The notes under the pieces: generated by a model
Told to the model about the DNA's origin: nothing
The model's database searches: none
Seen by the model: only the letters and a program-made list of their open reading frames with translations
Shown: piece after piece, positions 1-7,402 of the stretch
How the letters are laid out: every line of letters begins with the position of its first letter
How positions within the stretch are numbered: the stretch's first letter is position 1
DNA from: an uncultured Planctomycetia bacterium
GTDB lineage: Bacteria > Planctomycetota > UBA1135 > GCA-002686595
Assembly (NCBI GenBank): GCA_937952135.1
Contig: CALFYL010000255.1
Location: 1-42,501 of the forward strand
Direction of reading: 5' to 3'
DNA: 42,501 bases
Translations under genes and position numbers: made by a program

Positions 1-1217
1 CGACGTTCTACCCGCCGCACAACTTCGGCGGCGACGGCATCGGCATCGAGCGCCTCGTGCGCGCGCTCGCGCGCCGCGGCCATCCGCAGACCGTGATCGT
101 CGACACGGACGCCTATCGCAAGCTCTCCGGCCGCGAGCCGGAACTCCCGCCGCCGGAACCGAACATCGAGGTGGTCCGACTGCGAAGCGGTGCGCCGACG
201 CTTTCGCTGCTTCTCACGCAGCAGCTCGGCCGGCCGGTCGTGCAGCGAGGCGCGCTTCGCGACTGGCTCTCTTCGGAGCGCTTCGACGTCGTGAACTTCC
301 ACAACGTCTCGTTGATGGGCGGCCCGGCGCTGTGGAGCTACGGCGACGCCGTGAAGCTCGACATGGCCCACGAACACTGGCTCGTTTGCCCGAGCCACGT
401 GCTGTGGCGCCACAACCGCGAGCTGTGCGACGGCCGCGAGTGCCTGCGCTGCCAACTCGCCTTCAAGCGCCCGCCGCAGCTCTGGCGCGCGACGGACTTG
501 CTCGAACGCCACGGCCGCAGCATCGACGCGTTCATCGCCATGAGCGAGTTCAGCCGCGAGAAACACCGCGAATTCGGCTTCCCCTTCGACATGGAGGTGC
601 TGCCGTACTTCCTGCCCGATCCGGCGCCGAACGAGACCCCGCAGCGGCTGGCCCCCGCCGAACGCCCGCACCCGCGGCCATACTTCCTGTTCGTCGGGCG
701 GCTCGAGAAGATCAAAGGCCTCGACGACGTGATCCCGCGGATGCGCGAGCACCCGGGCGCCGATCTGCTCATCGCCGGTTCGGGCGAGCATGCCGAGAAG
801 CTGCGCGAGCTCGCGCGCGGCGTCGAGAACGTCCGGTTCCTCGGCCGCGTCTCGAACGAAGACCTCGCGCGCTACTACGCCGGCTGCGAGGCGCTCGTCG
901 TGCCTTCGATCTGCTTCGAGACCTTCGGCATCATCCTCATCGAAGCCTTCCGCCACGGCGCGCCGGTGATCGCGCGGCGCCTCGGCCCGTTCCCCGAGAT
1001 CGTCGAGGGCGCGCGCGCCGGAGAGCTCTTCTCCACCGACGCCGAGCTGCTCGCCGCCCTGCGCGCCATCCAGGAGAATCCCGCGCGCCGCGACGAGCTC
1101 GGCCGCAACGGCTACCGCGCCTTCGTCGCGAACTACACCGAGAGCGCCGTGATTCCGCGCTACCTCGAGATCGTCGCACGGGCCGCGGCGCGCAAGGGCC
1201 GCGTGCTCGCGGTGTAG
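1..1217 (+). CDS. GT4-type glycosyltransferase, 5' end outside the window
   Basis: Probable cytoplasmic glycosyltransferase that adds a sugar from a nucleotide-sugar donor to a surface glycan. The frame is open from base 3 and already reads FYPPHNFGGDGIGIERLV before the first ATG (57). This is the usual GT4 N-terminus, so the true start lies upstream and the gene is cut by the window edge. A cysteine-bearing stretch (CPSH, then CDGRECLRC) follows an HEHW motif, as in many GT4 enzymes of exopolysaccharide loci. The C-terminal GT-B half has FVGRLEKIKG and the donor-site pattern PSICFETFGIILIEAFRHGAPV, with the E-x7-E spacing. It stops with TAG at 1215-1217, 20 nt before the deacetylase. The family is clear; sugar and acceptor cannot be told. 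Confidence 0.9.
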   Translation, partial: TFYPPHNFGGDGIGIERLVRALARRGHPQTVIVDTDAYRKLSGREPELPPPEPNIEVVRLRSGAPTLSLLLTQQLGRPVVQRGALRDWLSSERFDVVNFHNVSLMGGPALWSYGDAVKLDMAHEHWLVCPSHVLWRHNRELCDGRECLRCQLAFKRPPQLWRATDLLERHGRSIDAFIAMSEFSREKHREFGFPFDMEVLPYFLPDPAPNETPQRLAPAERPHPRPYFLFVGRLEKIKGLDDVIPRMREHPGADLLIAGSGEHAEKLRELARGVENVRFLGRVSNEDLARYYAGCEALVVPSICFETFGIILIEAFRHGAPVIARRLGPFPEIVEGARAGELFSTDAELLAALRAIQENPARRDELGRNGYRAFVANYTESAVIPRYLEIVARAAARKGRVLAV

Positions 1218-1237
1218 GATCGAGTCGCCCCAGCCCG

Positions 1238-1972
1238 ATGCGCGCGATCCTCACCTACCACTCGATCGATCCCTCGGGCTCGCCGATCTCCGTCGATCGC
1301 GCGACCTTCGCGCGCCACGTCGCGTTCCTCGCGAGCGGCCGCGTGCGCGTCCTGCCGCTCGAGCAGCTCCTCGACGCTCCCGAGTCCGCCGACGCCGTTG
1401 CGCTGACCTTCGACGACGGCTTTGCGAACTTCGCCACGGAGGCGTGGCCGCGGCTGCGAGACGCAGGGCTGCCTGCGAAGCTGTTCGTGCCCACGCAACG
1501 CGTCGGCGGCGACAACCGCTGGGAGCACCGCGAGGCGCCGGGCATCCCGACGCTGCCACTGCTGGGCTGGGACGAGCTCGCGAGGCTCGCTTCCGAGGGC
1601 CTCGCGCTCGGCGCGCACAGTCGCTCCCACGCGCACCTGGACCGCGTTTCGGCGCAGCAACTCCACGACGAAGTCGAGGGCGCGTACCGGGACCTCGCCG
1701 ACCGCGTCGCGAGCCCGCCGCGCGCGTTCTGCTACCCGTACGGCGACTTCAACGAGCTCGTCGAACGCGCGGTGGCGGAGCGCTACCCCTTCGCCTGCAC
1801 CACCGAACTCGACGCCCTCGGCCCCGCACCCGCGCCCCACCGCCTGCCGCGGCTCGACGCGTACTACTTCCAGGCCCCCGGCGCCCTCGAAGCCTTCGGC
1901 GCCGCGCGCTTCCGCTCGCGCGTCTTCCTTCGCCGCCAGGCGCGAAAGGTCCGACGCTGGGTCGTGCGCTGA
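1238..1972 (+). CDS. Polysaccharide deacetylase (NodB homology domain)
   Basis: 244-residue metal-dependent carbohydrate esterase of the CE4/NodB family, expected to remove N- or O-acetyl groups from a polysaccharide. The metal and catalytic motif TFDDGF is at residues 57-62, the H-x3-H metal pair at H127/H131 (GAHSRSH), and a later CYPYGDF corresponds to the family's RxPYG region. The N-terminus (MRAILTYHSI) is the normal start of short NodB proteins, so ATG 1238 is chosen although the frame is open far upstream inside the previous gene. No signal peptide is evident. It follows the GT4 gene by 20 nt and is probably co-transcribed with it. The substrate is not determinable. Confidence 0.9.
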   Translation: MRAILTYHSIDPSGSPISVDRATFARHVAFLASGRVRVLPLEQLLDAPESADAVALTFDDGFANFATEAWPRLRDAGLPAKLFVPTQRVGGDNRWEHREAPGIPTLPLLGWDELARLASEGLALGAHSRSHAHLDRVSAQQLHDEVEGAYRDLADRVASPPRAFCYPYGDFNELVERAVAERYPFACTTELDALGPAPAPHRLPRLDAYYFQAPGALEAFGAARFRSRVFLRRQARKVRRWVVR

Positions 1973-2065
1973 CGCTGGAGCCGGCGGGGAGAGCTGCGGG
2001 TTAACAGTCCCGCCTTCGCGCCGGGTCCCGAAGAATCCGAATGGATTCGCCGCCTTCTGCCGACC

Positions 2066-2071
2066 TAAGAT
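2066..2071 (+). promoter_or_regulatory. Candidate -10 box (TAAGAT)
   Basis: TAAGAT lies 20 nt before the ATG at 2092. It resembles the TA(G/A)NNT boxes placed close before other start codons in the window and is the main reason for preferring ATG 2092 over the in-frame ATG at 2041. No convincing -35 element is visible. Confidence 0.35.
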
Positions 2072-2091
2072 CCGTTCCACCCGCGCCGCCC

Positions 2092-2463
2092 ATGCCGCAC
2101 GACACCGCCCAAGCCGAAGCGCACGAACTCGAACTCGAGCTCGCCTTCGCGCCGTTGCACAAGCGCTGCCTTGGAATCGCCGTCGGCGCCGCGCTCGCGT
2201 TGCTGACCTTCGTCGCCACCGCGTTGCACATCGTGCGGCAGAGCGACGACCCGTACCCGCTGGTGCTGCTGCAACAGTACTTCCTCGGCTACACCGTCAC
2301 TTGGCCCGGCGCGATCCTCGGCGCGCTGTGGAGCTTCTGGCTCGGTTTCGTGCTCGGCTGGGTGTTCGCCTTCGTGCGCAACCTCGTCCTCGCCGCCACC
2401 GCGATCGTTTTCCGCGCCCGCGCGGAGCTCGAGCAGACGCGCGGCTTCCTCGACCACATCTGA
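2092..2463 (+). CDS. Small membrane protein, unknown function (two-helix module)
   Basis: About 123 residues with a charged N-terminus (AHELELEL) and two predicted membrane segments, roughly GIAVGAALALLTFVATALHI and GAILGALWSFWLGFVLGWVF. No known domain is recognised. The stretch LGYTVTWPGAILGAL through GWVFAFVRN matches two stretches in the next gene (GFSVSVGGAFIG... and GYSVSYGGAALGA...), so the two genes share a module. An in-frame ATG at 2041 would add 17 low-complexity residues; I prefer 2092 because a TAAGAT box lies between them. The gene lies 11 nt before its relative. Function unknown; a membrane-scaffold role would be a guess. Confidence 0.65.
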   Translation: MPHDTAQAEAHELELELAFAPLHKRCLGIAVGAALALLTFVATALHIVRQSDDPYPLVLLQQYFLGYTVTWPGAILGALWSFWLGFVLGWVFAFVRNLVLAATAIVFRARAELEQTRGFLDHI

Positions 2464-2474
2464 CGCTCCGCGCC

Positions 2475-3062
2475 ATGAACGCTCCCCAGCCGGTGCAATC
2501 GACGCTCCAACGCGCGAACGCGCGCGCGTGGGGCATCGCGACGGGCCTCGTGCTCGGACTGGGCTTGCTGGGTGCGACGCTGTGGATCGTGTTGCGCGAC
2601 GGCTCGCAGGGCGGCGAGCACCTGGGCCGCCTCAGCCAGATTCTGCCGGGCTTCAGCGTGAGCGTCGGCGGCGCCTTCATCGGCATGCTGTACGGCTTCG
2701 TGATCGGCTACGCGCTCGGACGCGTGCTCGCTCCGCGCCAACCGCTCACCAGCGCCGAGCGCAACAGCGAACGCAACAAACACCTGCGCTTGAACGGCGC
2801 CGCGTGGAGCACGACGCTCGGCGCCTTGCTCGCGATCGCGGTCGGTGGAACGACCGCGGTGCTCGTCGCGCGCGGCGGCGCCGAGGTCGGGCCGCTGCTG
2901 AAGCACCTCGCGATCTACTTGCCCGGCTACAGCGTCTCGTACGGCGGCGCGGCGCTCGGCGCGGCTTACGCCTTTGCGATCGGCTGGCTGCTCGGACGCA
3001 CGCTGGCGCTCGTCTACAACGCGACCGTCGTGCGCGCCGAAGAGAGCATCGCGGCAGGTTGA
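2475..3062 (+). CDS. Membrane protein with duplicated two-helix module
   Basis: 195 residues with four predicted membrane segments in two pairs. The second half repeats the first: ILPGFSVSVGGAFIGMLYGF...IGYALGRVLA matches IYLPGYSVSYGGAALGAAYA...IGWLLGRTLA. The preceding 123-residue protein has a single copy of this module. The pattern G(F/Y)(S/T)V...GA..G...(Y/W).F.(I/L)G..LGR marks the family. A hydrophilic linker (about residues 85-107) joins the halves. ATG 2475 is 11 nt after the previous stop, so the two are probably co-transcribed. I do not recognise a described family. Its place between a deacetylase and glycosyltransferase or flippase genes suggests, without proving, an envelope role. 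Confidence 0.65.
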   Translation: MNAPQPVQSTLQRANARAWGIATGLVLGLGLLGATLWIVLRDGSQGGEHLGRLSQILPGFSVSVGGAFIGMLYGFVIGYALGRVLAPRQPLTSAERNSERNKHLRLNGAAWSTTLGALLAIAVGGTTAVLVARGGAEVGPLLKHLAIYLPGYSVSYGGAALGAAYAFAIGWLLGRTLALVYNATVVRAEESIAAG

Positions 3063-3102
3063 CGGCCGCGAGCTCGGCGGCGGCGAACTCGATCGCGACG
3101 CT

Positions 3103-4584
3103 TCACTCGTCCGCTTCGAGCACGAAGACCGTCAAGTAGGCGTCGACGTGCCGTTCGCTCGTCACGCGCCGGCCCTGCATCAGAGGCAGCCAATTGTCGT
3201 AGCCGAGCGGAATCTGGCCGCGGCGCAGCACGATCACCGGGCGCTCGTGGCCCTCGGCGCCGACCGCGGGCAACTCGTTCGGCGCTCGGAAATCGAGATC
3301 GCGGCCGTAGGCGCGGTACGGGAGCACGTGCTCGAACATCGACGGCTGCGAGAGCAGCGCGGTGTAGAGCGGTCGTTCGTGCGCGGCGCCGACTTCGCGA
3401 GCGAGCGCCACGCCGGCGCGCATGTCCTCGACTCCCCGCCCGCCCGCTTGTGCGATGCCCAGGGCGAGCGCCGCGCCGCAGGCGAGTGTGACGGCGCCGC
3501 GCGACGCCGCGCTCGCGCGCTCGAGCAGAGCCGCGAGCAACAGGGCGACGGCCCAGGCGACCGGCGCGAAGTACTGCAGCGGCAATCGATCCCAGGTCCA
3601 CCACGAGATAGCGACCAGCACCACGAAGTGCGCTGCGGCGAAGAGCGCGAGGGCGCGCATCGGTTGCGACAGGCTCGGCGAGGCGGGCGCCTTCTCGCGC
3701 GCGAACCACGCGCGGAGCGCGGCGAGCACGAACACGACCAGGGCGAGCTTCGACAGCCAGGCCCACAGACCGCCGAGCGCCCCTTGGTACGGCGCCAGCA
3801 AGCGCAGCGGCAGCGCGGCGAACTCCTTGAGCAGCGCGCTGCGCAGACGGAAGCCGCCGATCTCCTCGTGGTAGTCGAGTCGGTCGCTCGTCGCGCGCTG
3901 CGCGAACTGCACGGCCCACAGCACCATCGGCGCGAAGGCCAGTGCGCCGGCGGCGATCAACCGGCCCAGCGGAACGAGCGTCGGGCCGCGCACGAAGAGG
4001 CGCGCGACGCCGATCGACAGCACGCTCACGGCCATGAGCCGGTGCGTCCAGATGCCGGCGAGCGCGCAGCCGAAGAACACGGCCGTGCGCAGCGCCATCG
4101 AGCGTTGGGAACTGAACGCAGCCCACGCGGCGCCGGCGGCGAACAGCGTCCAACACGCGTAGGGGCGCAACTCGGCCCCCCAGTGCACTTGGTACGGCAG
4201 GCACGCGACGAGCCACACCGCGAGCGCCGCTCCGCGCGAGCCGCCGAAGGCTTCGCGTGCGAGCAGCCACGTCGGCAGAAGCGTCAGCAGACTCGCGGCG
4301 ATCGGGATCCAGCGCAGCCACGCGCCCTCCTCCCACGCCCCGAAGAGCTGCGTGAAGGCGAAGAACAGCGGCACGTGAACGCGCTCGAGCTCGACCTGCG
4401 CGAGAAGGGCCGCGAGCGTCGGCTGCGAGGCGTGCGAGAGCGTGTGCAACTCGTCCAGCCACAGGCTCGACTCGACGGCTTCCCACACGCGCAGGGCGAG
4501 GCCTGCGACGAGGGCGGCGACGAGCAGTCGACGAGCGAGCGGTCCGTCGGGGGCGACGGCTTGGTCTGGGGGAGACGGGAGCAT
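3103..4584 (-). CDS. GT-C membrane glycosyltransferase (ArnT/PMT-like)
   Basis: 493-residue integral membrane protein with many hydrophobic helices, probably transferring a sugar from a polyprenyl-phosphate donor on the outer face of the cytoplasmic membrane. The first outer loop carries the GT-C acidic motif in SLWLDELHTL, following an initial helix (LLVAALVAGLALRVWEAV). The region around PYQVHWGAELRPYACW also resembles GT39/GT83 enzymes. The C-terminus is a small soluble domain. ATG 4584 (MLPSPPDQ) is chosen because it directly precedes the first charged residues and helix; the open frame runs further upstream only through intergenic DNA and the palindromic repeat. It converges with the small membrane-protein pair and diverges from the flippase. 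Substrate unknown. Confidence 0.8.
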   Translation of the reverse strand: MLPSPPDQAVAPDGPLARRLLVAALVAGLALRVWEAVESSLWLDELHTLSHASQPTLAALLAQVELERVHVPLFFAFTQLFGAWEEGAWLRWIPIAASLLTLLPTWLLAREAFGGSRGAALAVWLVACLPYQVHWGAELRPYACWTLFAAGAAWAAFSSQRSMALRTAVFFGCALAGIWTHRLMAVSVLSIGVARLFVRGPTLVPLGRLIAAGALAFAPMVLWAVQFAQRATSDRLDYHEEIGGFRLRSALLKEFAALPLRLLAPYQGALGGLWAWLSKLALVVFVLAALRAWFAREKAPASPSLSQPMRALALFAAAHFVVLVAISWWTWDRLPLQYFAPVAWAVALLLAALLERASAASRGAVTLACGAALALGIAQAGGRGVEDMRAGVALAREVGAAHERPLYTALLSQPSMFEHVLPYRAYGRDLDFRAPNELPAVGAEGHERPVIVLRRGQIPLGYDNWLPLMQGRRVTSERHVDAYLTVFVLEADE

Positions 4585-4971
4585 GCAAGCACGGGGCGCA
4601 GCCGCGCGGGCGCGCCCTTCGCACGAGGCTAGCTTCGAACGTCGGTGGAGCCAGAGGCAAGCTCGCGCGGCTCGAGGTTTCCTTCCGCCTGCGCCGCGAC
4701 GAAGTAGAGTTCCGCGCCGCCCGTGCACGAAGCTGGACACGACTCCGCCCGACCCTCGATCGCTCGGCCGCGGGAGCTCGCCGTGAGAGATCCGGACTAG
4801 CAGCCCGTTGAAAAAGTCATCCGGTACGCTTCCGCGCCCAGACGCGCCGACTCGGCGTCGGGCGATCCTCAGCGAATCCACTTGGATTCGCCTCCGGTCG
4901 CCCTCCTTGATTCGACACGTCTGGGTCGGAGTCGCACACGGAGCACTTCTTCAACGGACTGCTAGCCCACT
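4585..4971. other. Intergenic region between divergent genes, holding palindromic element copy 1
   Basis: No convincing gene. On the plus strand a TAGAGT box (4705-4710) precedes a GTG at 4723 that opens a 25-codon frame. That frame ends at TAG 4798-4800, inside the left CTAG of the palindromic element. On the minus strand a TAGCCT-like box precedes the glycosyltransferase start. The element (4797-4965) then fills the space up to the flippase GTG at 4972. The short frame may be chance. Confidence 0.5.
4797..4965. repeat. Palindromic MITE-like element A, copy 1
   Basis: 169-bp element bounded by CTAG at both ends. The 21-nt terminal inverted repeats match at 19 of 21 positions (left CTAGCAGCCCGTTGAAAAAG; right reverse complement CTAGCAGTCCGTTGAAGAAG, each then T). 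The arms are imperfectly complementary throughout, for example CCCAGACG near the left against CGTCTGGG near the right. At the centre is a perfect hairpin GCGAATCC-ACTT-GGATTCGC. A diverged copy lies at 14525-14690. There is no coding capacity, so it would need a transposase in trans if mobile. Confidence 0.88.
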
Positions 4972-6444
4972 GTGTCGAACGCCTCCCCGCCCAGCCCGGC
5001 GCCCGCCCCCGCACCGGCGCCGCCCATGAGTCCGCCGCCCGCTCGGACCGCCGCCGTCGCGCGCCACTTCGCCGCGCTGGCCTCGGGCGACGCGCTCGCG
5101 CGCATCGTGGCGTTCCTCGCCGGTGTGTTCGTCGCGCGCCGCCTCGGCGCCGAGATGTTCGGCGTGATGACCTTCGGGCAAGCGGTGGTGCTGTACTTCA
5201 ACCACCTCGCGGCCTGCGGGACGGACCTCACGGGCATCCGCGAGATCGCCGCCGACCCGTCGCGCGCGCGCACGCTCGCGCCGTCGATCCTGTTCGTGCG
5301 CACGCTCGTGGCGCTGGGGCTGTTCGTCGTGCTGAGCGCGGGCGCGATGGCGCTCTTGCCGCCGCTCGAGGCCGCCGTGGTGGCGCTGTTCGCGGCCACG
5401 CTGTTCGGGCACGGACCGAATCCGAAGTTCGTGCTCGTCGGCCTCTCGCGCCCCGGCCCCGTCGCGTGGTCGCGAAGCGCCGGCGAGCTGCTCTACGCGC
5501 TGCTCGTGTTCGCCTTCGTCCGCGAGCGCCACGACGTCGTGTGGGTCCCGTGGGCGCAGGCGCTGGGCGATATCTCCGCCGCGGCGCTGATGTTCGTGTG
5601 GCTGCGACGCCTGGGCTTCAAGCTGCCGGTCGAGCTCGACTGGCGCGTGGCGCGGCCGCTGCTCGTGCGCTCGTTCCCGCTGGTGATCAACATCCTGCTC
5701 GGCCTGCTGATCTTCAACAGCGACCTGCTCGTGCTGAAGTTCTTCCGCGGCAACGCGACCGTGGGCTGGTACTCGGCGTCGTACCAGCTCATCAGCTTCC
5801 TCATCAACATGGCGTGGGCCTACAGCCACAGCCTGCTGCCTGCGCTCACCCAGGCGCCGCGCGAAAGCGGCGAGCGCCATGCGCTCTATCAGACTTCACT
5901 CGCGCAGTCCTTCGCCGTGGCGTTGCCGATCGCCGTCGGAGGAGCGCTGCTCGCGGGGCCCCTGATCGCGCTCGTGTTCGGCCCGCAGTACGAGGCCTCG
6001 GGTGCGCCGCTCGCGGTGCTCGTCTCGAGCGTGCCGTTCATGGTCTACAAGGACGTGGCGATGGTCGCGATGATCGTCTCGGGCCGCGAGCGCGCGGTGC
6101 TCGGCATGACGGCGATCGCCGTGGTGTTCAACCTGGCCGCGAACCTGATCGTCATCCCGCGCTTCGGCATGGTGGGCGCGGCCTGCACCACCCTCGCGAC
6201 CGAGATGCTGCGCGCGTTGCTCGCAGCCGCCTACGTGCGCCGCGACGGCTTCGAGTTCGCGGCGCCGAGACGTCTGGCGAAGAGCGCGTTGGCGGGCCTC
6301 GCGATGGCGGCCGTCCTGCTCGTCTTCCAGGTGCGAACGGTGGTGTTCGCGGTCCCGCTCGGCGCCGCCGTGTACGCCGCGGCGCTCTACTTCAGCGGCG
6401 CGCTCGTGCTGCGACGCGGCCAGTCGCCGGCCCTGCGGGTGTGA
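4972..6444 (+). CDS. Oligosaccharide flippase (Wzx/MOP superfamily)
   Basis: 490-residue polytopic membrane protein expected to move lipid-linked oligosaccharide across the cytoplasmic membrane for capsule, O-antigen or exopolysaccharide synthesis. After a proline-rich N-terminus the Wzx signature begins: RHFAALASGDALARIVAFLAGVFVARRLGAEMFG, followed by about 12-14 hydrophobic helices. FNSDLLVLKFF and the GWYSASYQL motif are typical of polysaccharide biosynthesis proteins. The GTG at 4972 lies 6 nt past the palindromic element. An ATG at 5026 (residue 19) is an alternative that would remove the proline-rich stretch. If the true promoter is the box at 4705-4710, the element sits between promoter and gene. 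The family is clear; the substrate is not. Confidence 0.88.
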   Translation: MSNASPPSPAPAPAPAPPMSPPPARTAAVARHFAALASGDALARIVAFLAGVFVARRLGAEMFGVMTFGQAVVLYFNHLAACGTDLTGIREIAADPSRARTLAPSILFVRTLVALGLFVVLSAGAMALLPPLEAAVVALFAATLFGHGPNPKFVLVGLSRPGPVAWSRSAGELLYALLVFAFVRERHDVVWVPWAQALGDISAAALMFVWLRRLGFKLPVELDWRVARPLLVRSFPLVINILLGLLIFNSDLLVLKFFRGNATVGWYSASYQLISFLINMAWAYSHSLLPALTQAPRESGERHALYQTSLAQSFAVALPIAVGGALLAGPLIALVFGPQYEASGAPLAVLVSSVPFMVYKDVAMVAMIVSGRERAVLGMTAIAVVFNLAANLIVIPRFGMVGAACTTLATEMLRALLAAAYVRRDGFEFAAPRRLAKSALAGLAMAAVLLVFQVRTVVFAVPLGAAVYAAALYFSGALVLRRGQSPALRV

Positions 6445-6459
6445 GCCGCGGGGCCTCGC

Positions 6460-7389
6460 TCAACCGGGATCCGCCGTCGCGTAGCCGGCGAACTCGCCGA
6501 GCGCCCAGAACGTTTGCAGCACGACGATCAGCGGCAAACAGGCCGCCAAACGCCCCTTGTTGGCGCCGCGGCTCAGCGCCGTCTTCGCGAGCCGCCACGT
6601 CATCAGGAGCGGCAAGAGCGGCGCCGCGGCCGCCCAGATCCAGCGCTTCGGCGACCCCGCCATGCGCGCGCGCGTGCCCGCGAAGGAGCGCGCCCACACG
6701 AGGCGCTCGCGAAGCGCCGCGGCGAACGACAACCCGCTCCGCGCCTGCCACACGACCACCTTCGGCGTCGTGCACAGCTCGAAACCGGCGTCCACCATCG
6801 CCCAGTGCACGGCGGTCTCGTGGTAGTCGCCGCGCCACACGGGCTCGACCTTCTCGAGCGCCTCGCGGCGGTACGCGACGTTGCTGTCGCTCACGAACTC
6901 CGAGCGCCCCTCCGGCAACGGGTTCTGGTAGCGGCCGAAGTCGCAGAACCACACCGCCCAGTTGAGCAGCGCGTCGCTGTCGCACTCGACCGCGCCGCCC
7001 ACCGCCGCCGCTTTGGGATGGCGCTCGAGCGCCGCGACCATCTCCGCGCACCAGGTCGGCGCCGTGTGCGCGTGGTCCTCGGTCAAGGCGATCACGTCGC
7101 CGCTCGCCGCGCGGATCCCGAGCGTGCGCAACGTGTCGTGGTGCTCGCGGCTCGCGCCGGCGCGCGCCGCGGCGGTGTCGAGGCCTTCGGCTCGCAGGAA
7201 CTTGACCGCGGGGAACTGCGCCGAGAGTTCGGCCACGTCGCGGCACGGATCGTCGTAGGGCACGAGGATCTCGAGTTCGAGCGACGGCGTCGAAGCCTGG
7301 GAGTGAAGCGCTCGCAGACAGCGCTCGAGGTCGGGCTTCGCGCCGGAGATCAACCCGACGACGACGGACAGTTTGCGGGGCGGAGCCAT
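6460..7389 (-). CDS. GT2-family glycosyltransferase
   Basis: 309-residue glycosyltransferase with a GT-A fold N-terminus (KLSVVVGLISGAKPDLERCL) and hydrophobic helices near the C-terminus that suggest membrane attachment. Where many GT2 enzymes have DxD it reads ALTEDHAHTAPTW, so EDH may take the metal-binding position. The frame is open to 7458, but ATG 7389 (MAPPRKLSVV) lies directly before the first beta strand and is preferred. It starts 13 nt after the stop of the next upstream gene, which encodes a related enzyme; both share the motif order E(D/E)H, then AVWFCDF or CVYFSEY, then a hydrophobic C-terminus. The pair looks like a tandem duplication. It is probably the last gene of the cysD-led run and is convergent with the flippase. 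Confidence 0.85.
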   Translation of the reverse strand: MAPPRKLSVVVGLISGAKPDLERCLRALHSQASTPSLELEILVPYDDPCRDVAELSAQFPAVKFLRAEGLDTAAARAGASREHHDTLRTLGIRAASGDVIALTEDHAHTAPTWCAEMVAALERHPKAAAVGGAVECDSDALLNWAVWFCDFGRYQNPLPEGRSEFVSDSNVAYRREALEKVEPVWRGDYHETAVHWAMVDAGFELCTTPKVVVWQARSGLSFAAALRERLVWARSFAGTRARMAGSPKRWIWAAAAPLLPLLMTWRLAKTALSRGANKGRLAACLPLIVVLQTFWALGEFAGYATADPG

Positions 7390-7402
7390 GGCGGCGCTCG
7401 CG

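Noticed and set aside
2974..4632. Long plus-strand open frame opposite the GT-C gene
   Set aside because: The translation is a low-complexity Arg/Glu/Gln-rich sequence without motifs, antisense to a membrane protein with a clear family.
4797..4965. The inverted-repeat region as an insertion sequence with its own transposase
   Set aside because: The element is only 169 bp with no coding capacity; at most a non-autonomous derivative.
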